NCBI RefSeq assembly: GCF_040187885.1
Contig: NZ_JBDPLH010000001.1
Span: 62,001 to 126,000, forward strand
Direction of reading: 5' to 3'
Source: Roseateles_E cavernae
GTDB taxonomy: Bacteria; Pseudomonadota; Gammaproteobacteria; Burkholderiales; Burkholderiaceae_C
Length of the DNA: 64,000 nucleotides
Position numbers and translations under genes: made by a program. Every line of letters begins with the position of its first letter. The first letter of the stretch is position 1. A model generated the notes under the pieces. That model worked only from the letters and a program-made list of their open reading frames with translations. It searched no databases and was not told the DNA's origin. Below are positions 18,206 to 27,185 of the stretch, piece by piece.

Positions 18206-18230
18206 AAAAAGGGGGCGCGGCGCCCCCTTT
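18206..18230 (-). terminator. Strong intra-operon hairpin with T-run after dctP
   Basis: AAAGGGGGCG (18208-18217) pairs perfectly with CGCCCCCTTT (18221-18230) around a three-base loop. Read on the minus strand the stem is followed by a run of T (five including the stem base-pairs). It lies between the binding-protein gene and the membrane-subunit genes. Such attenuators let the soluble binding protein be made in excess over the membrane permeases. Confidence 0.85.
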
Positions 18231-18247
18231 CATTCGGCGCCGGCCGT

Positions 18248-19390
18248 TCAGGCCTTCTTGGCCGGAGCCTTGCGGCCGAAGTAATGGTTGTAGGCCATCT
18301 TGAAGTCCACCGTGTAGTCACCCTGCCACTGGCCGGCGCGCGCCGCGAAGGCGCGCTGGCTATCCAGGATCTTCTTGAACATTGCGTTCTCGCCGCCCTT
18401 CTTCTCCATGATCTTGTCCCAGGCGGCCAACTGCGCGCGCAGGATGGCGTCGGGCGTCTTGTAGAACTTGACGCCGGCCTTCTTCAGCTCCTCGTAGTCC
18501 TTGGAGTTGCGCTCGATGGCCTTCCAGCTCATGTCGGCGCTGGCCGCCTGCACGGCGTACTCGACGATGGCCTTCAGCTCCGCCGGCAGCGCGTTCAGCT
18601 TGGTCTTGTTGAACAGGATCTCGAACTGCTCGCCGCTCTGGTGGAAGCTCTGCAACATGCAGTTCTTGACCACATCGGGGAAGCCCAGCAGCTTGTCCGA
18701 GCTGGCGTTGTTGAACTCGGCGCCGTCGATCAGGCCGCGGTCCAGCGCCGGCACGATCTCGCCGCCGGGCAGCGGGTTCACCGCCGCGCCCATATCGGTG
18801 TACATGTCCACCGCCAGGCCGACGGTGCGGAACTTCACGCCCTTCAGATCGGCCTCCTTGGCGATCGGCTTCTTGAACCAGCCAAAGGGCTGGGTGGGCA
18901 TGGGGCCGTAGAGATAGGAGGCCACATCCAGGTTCAGCGAGGCATAGATCTCCTCCAGCAGCGCCTTGCCGCCGCCGTAGTTGTGCCAGGCCAGCAGCAT
19001 GTTCGGATCCATGCCGAAGGAGGGTCCGGAACCCCACAGCGCCAGCGCAGAGTTCTTGCCGTAGTGATAGGCCACCACGCCATGGCCGCCGTCCAGCGTG
19101 CCCTTGGCCACGGCGTCCAGCAGCTGGAAGGCCGGCACCACCGAACCAGCCGGCAGCACCTCGATCTTCAGCCGCCCGCCGGCCATGTCGTTGACCTTCT
19201 TCGCGAAATCCTGGGCGTACTCGTGGAAGATGTCCTTCGAGGGCCAGGTCGACTGGAAGCGCAGGCTGGTGGTCTGGGCCGTCGCGATCATCGGCGCGGC
19301 CAGCGCGCCGGCGGCGGCCGTGCCGGTGGCGGCTTTCTTCAGGAAGCGCCGGCGTGCGGCCGGGGCTTGGTCTTTGGGTTCTACGCTCAT
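18248..19390 (-). CDS. dctP: TRAP transporter substrate-binding protein (DctP family), Tat-exported
   Basis: A 380-residue periplasmic binding protein. The N terminus has a twin-arginine signal (RRRFLKKAATG, then an Ala-rich stretch ending ATAQ), typical of the TAXI/DctP subset in this group. The mature protein shows the DctP pattern: SLRFQSTWPSKDIFHEYAQ, later GVKFRTVGLAVDMYTDMGA, where the conserved Arg binds the carboxylate of the ligand. Relatives bind mannitol/chloroaromatic or C4-dicarboxylate substrates; no specific one can be read here. Clean ribosome site AGGAG before ATG at 19390. First gene of the dctPQM operon. Confidence 0.93.
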   Translation of the reverse strand: MSVEPKDQAPAARRRFLKKAATGTAAAGALAAPMIATAQTTSLRFQSTWPSKDIFHEYAQDFAKKVNDMAGGRLKIEVLPAGSVVPAFQLLDAVAKGTLDGGHGVVAYHYGKNSALALWGSGPSFGMDPNMLLAWHNYGGGKALLEEIYASLNLDVASYLYGPMPTQPFGWFKKPIAKEADLKGVKFRTVGLAVDMYTDMGAAVNPLPGGEIVPALDRGLIDGAEFNNASSDKLLGFPDVVKNCMLQSFHQSGEQFEILFNKTKLNALPAELKAIVEYAVQAASADMSWKAIERNSKDYEELKKAGVKFYKTPDAILRAQLAAWDKIMEKKGGENAMFKKILDSQRAFAARAGQWQGDYTVDFKMAYNHYFGRKAPAKKA

Positions 19391-19575
19391 CTCGGTCTCC
19401 TAGGTTTTGAAGTCAAGCATTCGCGCCTGGGCAGCCGCCCAACGCCGCGCCACCGCCTCTTGTGCCCGAGGCTGGCCACGCCGGACTTGAATATCAAAGC
19501 CTTGACCGGAGCGGGCAAGTGGGTCAAACCCGCGAGGCCCCCCGGTCACATGGACATTTTCTGAACACCCCTCTT

Positions 19576-20907
19576 TCAGGGCTGGCGCCGTGCTGGCACC
19601 CGGCTTTCCAGCGCCGGCGGCCGGTAGCCGGGCCGGAAGCGGCAGCTCGACGGAAAACGGGCCTGGGCCGCGCGGCAGCCCTCGGCCACCGAGGCCGGCG
19701 TCGGCTTGCGGCCCTGCTCGACCCAGGCCTGCAGCGCCTGCAGCGCGGCCACATAGCTGGCGTCGCTGAGGTAGCTGTGATCGCTGTCCTCGGTGAAAGC
19801 CTGCACCAGGCCGTCGGCGCGGCCAGCGCTGGCCATGGTGTCGGCCCAGACCGACTCCAGTTCGACGAAGACGGTGGGGTCGTCGATGCCATGGACGCTC
19901 AGCACCGGCACCGGGATGCGGCCCCTGGGGTCGGCATCGACGCCGAAACGAGCCACGGCGGCCGGGTCGGCGGCGTAGCGCAGCACGCCGGCGTTCAGGG
20001 TCCGGTCATCGTCCGAGCCGCGATAGACCGCGCCGATATTGCCGAACACATTGCCGCCGCCGCTGCGCTTGGCGGCAATGTCCTGGAAGTGGAACGTGGC
20101 CCAGTTCAGATGGCTCAGCACGCTGCGCTCGGGAATGCGGACCACGTCGACGACCGTCCTGAGCCGGCGGGCCTGCTCGGCGCTGCGTTCGGCGGCCGGC
20201 AGGCCCAGGCCCAGGCAGTCCCTGGCGCGCTGGGCCAGCTCGACCGAGCTCAGCGAGGCGCCGGCCGGCAGCCCCATCCACAGCGGGTACTGTGGCTCGT
20301 CGGGGCGCGGATGGTTGTTGCACAGGTATTGATAGACCACGCGCAGATCGAGCCTGAAGTCGTAGGAGCGGGTGCCGCCGGCCAGCAGGCCGTTGCTCAG
20401 CAGCACCCCGTCATAGGGTTTGCCGGCGGTGAACAGCTCGGCGCCCCTGGCCGCAACCCCGCCGCCCCAGGACTGGCCGTGCAGAATCGTCAGCGCCGGC
20501 AGCGCCACATGCTGCCTGAAGATGCCGCGCAGGCGCTCGGTGTCCTCGGCCGCCGCCGTCACCGCCACACCGCCCTGGCGGAAGCTGGACGCCGCCCAGG
20601 CATAGCCGGCGCGCGGCATGATGGACCAGCGCTGCAAGTCCTCCTCGACCCGCTTCATCGTCGGCGCGCCGAGAAAGGGGCCACCATGGGCATGCAGCAG
20701 CAGCCGGCCGTTCCAGTCGCCGGGCATGGCGATCAGATAGAAGGCGCCGGCGCTGTCTTGCCCGCCCAGGCAGCGTATATCGGCACCGAGACCGGCCGGG
20801 CAGGCCCGGGGCTGCGGCGCGGCCTCGACCACGGGCGGGGTCTGGTGGGCACAGGCCGCCAGCAGCGCCAGGCTCAGGGCCAGCGCCAGTCTCGGGATCA
20901 TCAGCAT
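19576..20907 (-). CDS. Lipoprotein alpha/beta hydrolase
   Basis: A 443-residue protein. Lipobox LAAC places the acylated cysteine at residue 19. The fold is alpha/beta hydrolase: an oxyanion-type HAHGGPF segment, nucleophile elbow GQSWGGG, and a C-terminal HGIDDPTVF (acid region) and DHSYLSD (histidine). It resembles peptidase/esterase-type hydrolases that act on the outer membrane or cell surface, but the substrate is unknown. The start is set at 20907, seven bases inside the 3' end of the PEP-CTERM gene, with a second ATG at 20901. The two genes are therefore likely co-expressed. Confidence 0.75.
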   Translation of the reverse strand: MLMIPRLALALSLALLAACAHQTPPVVEAAPQPRACPAGLGADIRCLGGQDSAGAFYLIAMPGDWNGRLLLHAHGGPFLGAPTMKRVEEDLQRWSIMPRAGYAWAASSFRQGGVAVTAAAEDTERLRGIFRQHVALPALTILHGQSWGGGVAARGAELFTAGKPYDGVLLSNGLLAGGTRSYDFRLDLRVVYQYLCNNHPRPDEPQYPLWMGLPAGASLSSVELAQRARDCLGLGLPAAERSAEQARRLRTVVDVVRIPERSVLSHLNWATFHFQDIAAKRSGGGNVFGNIGAVYRGSDDDRTLNAGVLRYAADPAAVARFGVDADPRGRIPVPVLSVHGIDDPTVFVELESVWADTMASAGRADGLVQAFTEDSDHSYLSDASYVAALQALQAWVEQGRKPTPASVAEGCRAAQARFPSSCRFRPGYRPPALESRVPARRQP

Positions 20908-22118
20908 GAGGTCGAGCCCCTCTTCGCGCGCAGGCCCAGCAGCAGGAGGCCGGCCAGCAGCAGCGCGTAGCTGGACGGCTCGGGCACCGGCGTCGTGAAG
21001 CCCAGCTGCTCGCTGGCCACGCGCTGCAGCCGTAGCGCGTCGGCGCTGCCGATGCCCAGGTCGGCCGCCGCGATCTCGGCCGCGCCCAGCGAGGCCGGAT
21101 CGAGCCCGGTCAGGCTGCCGAACAGGGTCAGCGCGCTCAGATAGGAGCCGTATTTGCTGGCATGGGTGCCGTCGTCGAACCAGAGGTCGATCAGGCCGTC
21201 GCTGGCGGCATCGGTCGCATACATATCGGCTGTCGCGATGCCGCTGGCGATCGCGCGCATGAAGCTGTCGCCGACCGGTGCGATCGCGGTGACGCCGCCG
21301 CTGCCGTCGGCCCCGGCCAGGGTCGCCGCCGTCTGATAGGCGGCGCGCAGGTCCTCGCTCATCGCGCCCAGCGAGCCGTAGAAGGAGGTGGCCGGCGTGC
21401 TGGTGAAGCTGACCGCGCCGGTCACCGGATCGGTGACGGTCGTGAACGGCGCGTTGACCAGATTGGGCCGCGCCCAGGTCTGGTACAGATAGAGCTCGGT
21501 GGCAGCGCTGGCGTTCGCATTGGCAGGGATGTTGCGCAGGGTGCCGCAGGTGCCGGCGCTGGCGCCGGTGATGGCCGCACATTCGGCGTTGCTGCCGCCG
21601 ATCAGATCGCGCTCGCGGTAGGACAGCGCATGGCCCTGGTGCGCGTAGTCCTCGATCAGGTCCACATAGGTGTTGAAGTAGGCCGGGTTGGAGGCCAGCC
21701 CGGCCTGCTTGGGCAGGGCCTCGTCGCTCTGCTCCTGCAGCACCAGCTTGCTCCAGGTCTGCGAGGCGATATTGCCGCGCAAGTCCCAGCCGGCCGGGTT
21801 GCTGTTCAGGAAGTGGCCGCGCAGCGAGGCGGCATTGCGGGTCGACAAGGCCACGTCATAGTCGAGCCCGGCCTGCACGGTGAACTGCTTGAAGATGCCG
21901 GCCACCCCGCCCCAGGGGTGAGGCTCGAAGCTGTTGCTGCCGGCGGGGTTGGCCAGCGCCATCGCAGCGGTCAGGTCGCGCACATTCGCGCTGTTGTAGC
22001 TCATCACCGGATCGACCCGGCCAAAGGTGTAGCTGTTGCCGACGAACAGCACGCTGATCGGTTCGGCCTGCAGGCTGCCGGCGCCGGCCAGCAGAAGGAC
22101 GGCAAGCTTGAGTTTCAT
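20901..22118 (-). CDS. PEP-CTERM protein with SGNH/GDSL-like hydrolase domain
   Basis: A 405-residue exported protein: signal peptide (residues 1-18), SGNH-type body, and a C-terminal PEP-CTERM sorting signal (VPEP at about residue 378, a hydrophobic segment, then RAKR). The nucleophile block is FVGNSYTFG (S29) and the C-terminal acid/base block is DDGTHASKYG (Asp and His), as in SGNH hydrolases. PEP-CTERM proteins are processed by exosortase and associated with exopolysaccharide. No exosortase gene is present in this window, so it must be elsewhere. The ATG at 22118 is preceded by GGAG. Confidence 0.85.
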   Translation of the reverse strand: MKLKLAVLLLAGAGSLQAEPISVLFVGNSYTFGRVDPVMSYNSANVRDLTAAMALANPAGSNSFEPHPWGGVAGIFKQFTVQAGLDYDVALSTRNAASLRGHFLNSNPAGWDLRGNIASQTWSKLVLQEQSDEALPKQAGLASNPAYFNTYVDLIEDYAHQGHALSYRERDLIGGSNAECAAITGASAGTCGTLRNIPANANASAATELYLYQTWARPNLVNAPFTTVTDPVTGAVSFTSTPATSFYGSLGAMSEDLRAAYQTAATLAGADGSGGVTAIAPVGDSFMRAIASGIATADMYATDAASDGLIDLWFDDGTHASKYGSYLSALTLFGSLTGLDPASLGAAEIAAADLGIGSADALRLQRVASEQLGFTTPVPEPSSYALLLAGLLLLGLRAKRGSTSC

Positions 22119-22207
22119 CACGGTCTCCTTGTGTTTGCCGCGCACAGTAGGATGGCTGCGCCCTCGGGTCAAATATCCCGGAACCCGGATCTCAAGACTT
22201 TTTACAT

Positions 22208-23122
22208 ATGGACCTGCGCCAGCTCCGCTACTTCGTCACCGTGGCCGAAACAGGCCATATGACGCGTGCCGCCGCGCTGCTGGGCATCCAGCAGCCGCCG
22301 CTGAGCCAGCAAATCAAGGCGCTGGAACAGCAGCTGGGCCTGCCGCTGCTGCAGCGCCATCCCAAGGGCGTGAGCCTGACCGACGGCGGGCGGCTGCTGC
22401 TGGTCGAGGCCAGGCGCTTGCTGCAGGACTTCGGCGAGATGCGCGAGCGCATGGAGCGCCTGGCCAGCGGCCAGCAGGGCCTGCTGTCGGTGGGCTTCAC
22501 CAGCTCGGCCGCCGCCCATGCCTACACGCCGGCGGTGCTGCGCGCCTGCCGCAGCCGCCACCCGGGCATCGCCCTGACGCTCAGCGAGGACAACGCGGCC
22601 GCGCTGAGCGAGGCGGTCGCGAAGGCGCGGCTGCACTGCGCTTTTGTGCGGGTGCCGGTGACGCGGCCCGATGAGCTGGTGTTCGAGACCCTGCTCAGCG
22701 AGCCGGCGCTGCTGGCCGTGCCGCTGGACCACCGCCTGGCCGGCACGGCCCGCAACCGCCACACGGCGGTGCCGCTGGCCGAGCTGCATGGCGAGGCGCT
22801 GATCCTGGTGCGCCGCCCCGGCGCGGCCGGCCTCTATGCCAATCTGCTGAGCCTGTGCGAGCGCTCCGGCGTGCAGCCGCGCATCGCCGCCGAGGTCGAG
22901 CGCATGATGACCAACCTGAACCTGGTCGCGGCCGGTGCCGGCATCTCCATCGTGCCGGCCTCGATGCGCGGCGCCCATGCCCATTCCATCGTCTACCGGC
23001 CCCTGCCGAAGAACGCCGCGCTGCAAGCCCCGCTGACCCTGGTCTACCGCCGGGCCGACCAGCTCGGGACCATGGCCAGCTTCCTGAAGCTGGCGCGCGA
23101 GATCGCGCTCGAGCATGCCTAG
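22208..23122 (+). CDS. LysR family transcriptional regulator
   Basis: A 304-residue regulator with N-terminal winged helix (RQLRYFVTVAETGHMTRAAA, LGIQQPPLSQQIKALE) and a LysR substrate-binding domain resembling the CatM/BenM group (SVGFTSSAAAHAYTPAVLRA). It is divergent from the PEP-CTERM gene and overlaps the following TctC-type gene by eight bases, implying that it may control uptake of an organic acid. The ATG at 22208 gives the full-length HTH. Confidence 0.9.
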   Translation: MDLRQLRYFVTVAETGHMTRAAALLGIQQPPLSQQIKALEQQLGLPLLQRHPKGVSLTDGGRLLLVEARRLLQDFGEMRERMERLASGQQGLLSVGFTSSAAAHAYTPAVLRACRSRHPGIALTLSEDNAAALSEAVAKARLHCAFVRVPVTRPDELVFETLLSEPALLAVPLDHRLAGTARNRHTAVPLAELHGEALILVRRPGAAGLYANLLSLCERSGVQPRIAAEVERMMTNLNLVAAGAGISIVPASMRGAHAHSIVYRPLPKNAALQAPLTLVYRRADQLGTMASFLKLAREIALEHA

Positions 23123-24065
23123 GCCTGTTGTTCTGCTGGCCCTGCTGCTGACCCTGCTGGCCGCGCTGCCCGCCAGTGCCTGGCCAGAGCGGGCGATCCG
23201 GCTGCTGGTGGCTTATCCGCCCGGCGGTGTCAGCGACGAGACCGCAAGGCTACTGGCTCATGGCATGAGCCATCGACTCAAGGTGCCGGTGCTGGTCGAG
23301 AACCGCGCCGGCGCCGGCGGCGTGGCCGCGATGGAGGCGCTGGCGCGCGCCGCGCCCGACGGCCACACGCTGTGCTATTCGGCCATCAGCCCGCTGGTGA
23401 TCGCGCCGCTGCTGGGCAAGCCGGCCTACGACGCGCAACGCGACTTCGCGCCGGTGATGCGGGTGATGGACACGCCGGTATTGCTGCTGGCCCATGCCGG
23501 CTTCAAGCCCGACGGCCTGGCCGAGCTGCTGGTCCTGGCGCGCAGCCAGCCGGGCCGCGTGCGCTGGGCCAGTTCGGGCCAGGCCACGACGGGCCATCTG
23601 GTGCTGGAGCAGCTGAAGCTGGCCGCCGGCGTCGACATCACCCATGTGCCCTACAAGGGCGGCGGCCAGCAGCTCAATGACGCGCTGAGCGGCCAGTTCG
23701 AGATGCTGTCCTCGAATGTCGCGCCCCAGCAATTGCAGTATGTGCGCCAGGGTCGGCTCAAAGCCATCGCGGTCGGCGCGCCGCGGCGCCTGGCCGCGCT
23801 GCCCGAGGTGCCGACGCTGGCCGAGCTGGGCTACCCCACAGCCAATCTGGTCTCCAGCTTCGGCATCTTCGCGCCGCAGGGCCTGCCGCCGCAGCGGCTA
23901 CAGCGCCTCAACGAGCTGCTCAACGAGCTGCTCGCCGAGCCCGAGCTGCAGCAACGCCTGGCCGCCAGCAGCAATCTGCCGGGCGGCGGCAGCGCGCGGG
24001 ACTTCGAGCAGCTGATAGAGCGCGAGCGCGGCCGGGCAGTGTCGATGGGGCTGGGCGGCAGATAG
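23115..24065 (+). CDS. Tripartite tricarboxylate transporter binding protein (Bug/TctC family)
   Basis: A 316-residue periplasmic protein with a signal peptide (residues 1-22) and the Bug-family core: IRLLVAYPPGGVSDETARL, VENRAGAGGVAAMEALARAAPDG, and a ligand-contacting VPYKGGGQQLNDALSGQ. Bug proteins are greatly expanded in Burkholderiales and usually lack adjacent tctAB permease genes, as here. Substrate is unknown, typically a carboxylate. Overlap of eight bases with the LysR gene suggests translational coupling; the regulator probably responds to the same ligand. Confidence 0.9.
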   Translation: MPRPVVLLALLLTLLAALPASAWPERAIRLLVAYPPGGVSDETARLLAHGMSHRLKVPVLVENRAGAGGVAAMEALARAAPDGHTLCYSAISPLVIAPLLGKPAYDAQRDFAPVMRVMDTPVLLLAHAGFKPDGLAELLVLARSQPGRVRWASSGQATTGHLVLEQLKLAAGVDITHVPYKGGGQQLNDALSGQFEMLSSNVAPQQLQYVRQGRLKAIAVGAPRRLAALPEVPTLAELGYPTANLVSSFGIFAPQGLPPQRLQRLNELLNELLAEPELQQRLAASSNLPGGGSARDFEQLIERERGRAVSMGLGGR

Positions 24066-24113
24066 AAGAAGAGCACATGGGCAATGCCGATGAAGCCGGC
24101 TTCGCCGCTCCCC

Positions 24114-24494
24114 TCAGCACTTGCCCGCCGCCTTCAGCAGCGCATTGCAGCTGGCGGCCGGCGCGGCGGGCGTGCTGCCCTTGACCATCTGCGTGCAGAT
24201 CGCACTGGAGTTCGGGGTCTGGCCGAAGGACATGACCTTCTGGAAACCGGTGGCCGAGTACATCAGGCAGCTGTAATTGGCGCCGTCCTTGGTCCGCACC
24301 TTGTAGTCGATGCGTCCGCCGGTGCCTTCGGTCTTCTCGGTGATCGAGAAGTCGCCGACCTGCCGGCCGATGGAGGCCGAGGTGGTTTGCTCCAGCCCGC
24401 CCTGGTCGATGGTGGCGGCACAGCCGGCAAGGCCTGCAAAGATCAGGGCAGCGGCGGCGCGGCAGGCCACGGCAAGGTGCTTCGAAACATGCAT
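24114..24494 (-). CDS. Small lipoprotein of unknown function
   Basis: A 126-residue protein starting at the ATG at 24494, with a signal peptide and lipobox LAGC (lipid-modified Cys at about residue 24). The mature part includes DYKVRTKDGANYSCLMYSAT and ends in a Cys (AAGKC). The family is not recognised. The start lies about 70 bases from the centre of an ACCCTAC-N4-GTAGGGT dyad (24554-24571), so its promoter may be controlled by the adjacent LuxR-type response regulator. Confidence 0.7.
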   Translation of the reverse strand: MHVSKHLAVACRAAAALIFAGLAGCAATIDQGGLEQTTSASIGRQVGDFSITEKTEGTGGRIDYKVRTKDGANYSCLMYSATGFQKVMSFGQTPNSSAICTQMVKGSTPAAPAASCNALLKAAGKC

Positions 24495-24553
24495 CGGAAT
24501 AGACTCGGCTGGTGGTGATGCAGCCAGTGTGCGGACTCTCGCGATGCCCGGGA

Positions 24554-24571
24554 ACCCTACTGCGGTAGGGT
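24554..24571. promoter_or_regulatory. 18-bp dyad, copy 1 (upstream of lipoprotein gene)
   Basis: ACCCTAC-TGCG-GTAGGGT. The 7-base arms are perfectly complementary and identical to those of the copy at 27186-27203. This copy overlaps the stop of the hybrid kinase and lies 60-77 bases before the lipoprotein ATG. Two copies in one cluster, at each end of a two-component operon, suggest a shared regulator-binding site. Confidence 0.55.
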
Positions 24572-26443
24572 GCTGTCGGGACGCAGCCACTGCGTCAGCA
24601 AGGCATGCAGCTGAGCAACCTCCAGCGGCTTTCGCAACACCAGATAGCCTTCGCGCTCAGCCTGCTGTAGCGCTTCGGAGACGAACTCGCCGCTGACCAT
24701 CGCGCCGCTGGCCTCGGGGCAACGGCAGAACAGCTGCTTCAGAACCTCGACGCCGCTTTCGCCGCCACGCAACCGCTGGTCGCAGAGAATCGCCTGAGGC
24801 TCGAAGCCGGCGTCCAGCAGCGCGACCGCCTCGGCCGCCGACGCCGCGCTGCGCACCTCGACACCCCAGGCCTGCATCAGGCTGGTCCAGGCCGCCGACA
24901 CCTGCGGATCATCGTCGACCACCAGGCAGCGGCCGGACAGCGCCTGCAGCGGCACCGCCATGCCGGCCTGCCCGGCTTGAGCCGATTCGTGCAGATTGGC
25001 TGCCGGCAGCAACAGCCAGAATCTCGAGCCACACCCCTTGATCGATTCGAGGCCATAAGGAGCGGCCATCAGATCGGCACAGCGCGACACCACGGCCAGG
25101 CCCAGACCGTGACCCGCGCCATCGACGCTGCGCGCACTCTGGTGACGATAGAAGGGCGCGTAGATCTGCGTCATGTCCTCGTTGGCGATGCCCATGCCGC
25201 TGTCCCAGACCTCCAGCCGCCAGTGAGCAGCACGCCGCCGCGCGGCCAGCAGCACACCGCCGCGCGAGGTGTAGCGCAGCGCGTTGTGAGTCAGGTTCAC
25301 CAGCGATTGCCGCAACAGCACCGGATCGGCCAGCACCACGGCAGCGCCGCCGGGGCGCACGCGCAGACGCAGCCCGCGGCTGCGCGCCTCCGCGCTGAAC
25401 AAGGTGGCCACTTCCTGCATCAGCGTGTCGAGGGCCACCGGCACCCGGCGGACCGCGACACCGTCGCCTTCGATCCGGGAGAGGTCGAGCAGCGCATTGA
25501 ACATCAGATTCATCGAGCGCACGCTGCGCCGCAGATCATCCAGCGCCGGCACCAGCGCGGGATCACGGTTGCGGTGCGCGATCGATTCGATCAGGAAGCC
25601 CATCGCATGGGCCGGCTGGCGCAGGTCGTGGCTGGCGGTGCTGAGGAACTGATTCTTGACGCGCAACGCCTGCTCGGCCCTCTCGGTGGCGCGCTGATAG
25701 TCCTGGGCCAGGCCCAGGCTGCGCTCCTCCAGTTGCACCTGCTGGACAAAGAAATTGTGGGCAATCACCGCGCGCCGGTAGAGGGCCACCAGCAGCAGCA
25801 GCGACAAGGGCACAATGACCGGCCAGGGCCCCGAGGCGTCGGCCGGGCTGGGCGGCCCGCTCTCGCCGTTCGGCATCAGCGAGGGCCAGTAGGCCCACAC
25901 CAGGACCGACAGCGCCGTCGCAACGCCCCAACCGAAGGCATACAGGCGCAGAAAGATTCCCACAGCAGGCAGCTCGAACGCGGCATTGCCGACGATCACC
26001 GCCGCCAGGCCGATGTGCAGCAGCAGGACAAAGTCGAAGACCTGGTGTCCCGGCGTCAGCAGCACGATCAGGCCCAGCGAGGCCAGCCCCACGCCATGCG
26101 CGAGGCTCATGCCTCGCACGATGGGCTGCCAGAGAGCCAGCCATTGCACATCCTGCGCATCGGTGGCCGCCACATCGCGACGGAACAGTCGTCTTTGCAG
26201 CAGCAACACGAGAGCGGCCACCGCATACACCAGGGTCCAGACCAGCATGCCGCGCGGGTCGCGCCCCAGGCCCTGGAACCACAGGGTCAGCGGTACGCCG
26301 ATCAGCGGCAGCGCACAGACACTGAGCACCAGTCGGTGCTGGATCAGCTCCAGCATGCGCACCTCGCCACGCATGCCCAGGACCTCCCCCGTCATGGGCT
26401 TGGGAAACCAGCGCCGCAAGCGGACCCACACACCCTGGCTCAT
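24557..26443 (-). CDS. Hybrid sensor histidine kinase with C-terminal receiver
   Basis: A 628-residue membrane kinase. About six hydrophobic segments occupy residues 35-225, a coiled linker follows, and the phospho-acceptor H-box is STASHDLRQP (H272). The ATPase domain has the N-box Asn N387, the G1 box DSGMGIA (414-420) and GHGLGLA (444-450). A receiver starts at about residue 505 (LVVDDDPQV; acidic cluster 510-512), with phospho-acceptor D555 in AILCDQRLRG. The input sensor is the membrane region, ligand unknown. The start is four bases after the LuxR-type regulator stop, so the two are one operon. Confidence 0.93.
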   Translation of the reverse strand: MSQGVWVRLRRWFPKPMTGEVLGMRGEVRMLELIQHRLVLSVCALPLIGVPLTLWFQGLGRDPRGMLVWTLVYAVAALVLLLQRRLFRRDVAATDAQDVQWLALWQPIVRGMSLAHGVGLASLGLIVLLTPGHQVFDFVLLLHIGLAAVIVGNAAFELPAVGIFLRLYAFGWGVATALSVLVWAYWPSLMPNGESGPPSPADASGPWPVIVPLSLLLLVALYRRAVIAHNFFVQQVQLEERSLGLAQDYQRATERAEQALRVKNQFLSTASHDLRQPAHAMGFLIESIAHRNRDPALVPALDDLRRSVRSMNLMFNALLDLSRIEGDGVAVRRVPVALDTLMQEVATLFSAEARSRGLRLRVRPGGAAVVLADPVLLRQSLVNLTHNALRYTSRGGVLLAARRRAAHWRLEVWDSGMGIANEDMTQIYAPFYRHQSARSVDGAGHGLGLAVVSRCADLMAAPYGLESIKGCGSRFWLLLPAANLHESAQAGQAGMAVPLQALSGRCLVVDDDPQVSAAWTSLMQAWGVEVRSAASAAEAVALLDAGFEPQAILCDQRLRGGESGVEVLKQLFCRCPEASGAMVSGEFVSEALQQAEREGYLVLRKPLEVAQLHALLTQWLRPDSTLPQ

Positions 26444-26447
26444 TCGT

Positions 26448-27122
26448 TCATGCCTCGATGCGCCGGCCCTGCAAGCGCTTGATCGCTTCCATGCGATTGG
26501 CCACCCCGAGCCGGCCCAGGATGCTGGTCACATGTTCCTTGACCGTCTGTTCCGACAGCGCCAGCGCGCGCGCAATGTGCTTGTTCGGCAGGCCGCGCAG
26601 CATCATGCTCAAGACCTGACCCTGGCGCTCGGTCAGACCCAGGTCGCGCGCCCGGACCGGTAGCTCGCGGCGCGGCGCCTGCGGCAGCGTGAGCTCGCGC
26701 GAGTGCGGGAACCAATCGGCGCCTGCCAGCAGGCTCGCGACCGCCCGGGCAAAGACTTCGGGCGGCTCGTGCTTGCACAAGAAGCCCTGCGCGCCGGCCT
26801 CCCTCACCTTGATCTGGACGCCGAAGTCCTCGTCGCCGCTGAGCACCAGCAGCCGGGTCGACGGGCATTGCTGCAGCAGCTCGCGCAACAGCGACAGGGC
26901 CGCCCCGTCCGGCAACCAGAAGTCGACAACGGCCAGTGCCGGCGAGCCTTGGGTCTGGACACAGCGCAGGCACTCGGCACCGTCGGCGGCCAGCCGGACC
27001 AATTCGAACCCGCAGTGCGTCTGCAGGTACTCGGCAATGCCGCGCGCGACCAGCGGGTGGTCATCGACCACCAGCGCGTAGTACTGCCCATCCGGCGCCC
27101 AACTCATGCCCTCGCCCGCCAT
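26448..27122 (-). CDS. LuxR/NarL-type response regulator
   Basis: A 224-residue regulator: receiver domain with acidic pocket D20-D21 and phospho-acceptor D67 (AVVDFWLPDG), then a C-terminal LuxR HTH (LGLTERQGQVLSMMLRG, NKHIARALALSEQTVKEHV). ATG 27122 is preferred over 27143 because AAGGGG lies just upstream. The gene starts 64 bases from the nearest edge of the 18-bp dyad at 27186-27203, and the operon's downstream end carries the second copy. This fits a dyad-binding LuxR protein that regulates its own operon and its neighbours. Its kinase is the hybrid immediately downstream. Confidence 0.93.
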   Translation of the reverse strand: MAGEGMSWAPDGQYYALVVDDHPLVARGIAEYLQTHCGFELVRLAADGAECLRCVQTQGSPALAVVDFWLPDGAALSLLRELLQQCPSTRLLVLSGDEDFGVQIKVREAGAQGFLCKHEPPEVFARAVASLLAGADWFPHSRELTLPQAPRRELPVRARDLGLTERQGQVLSMMLRGLPNKHIARALALSEQTVKEHVTSILGRLGVANRMEAIKRLQGRRIEA

Positions 27123-27185
27123 AGTTCCCCTTGCCTCGATCATCGCCCGGTGGATGGATTGGCGTTCTTTCCGAGCGCTCGCAAC

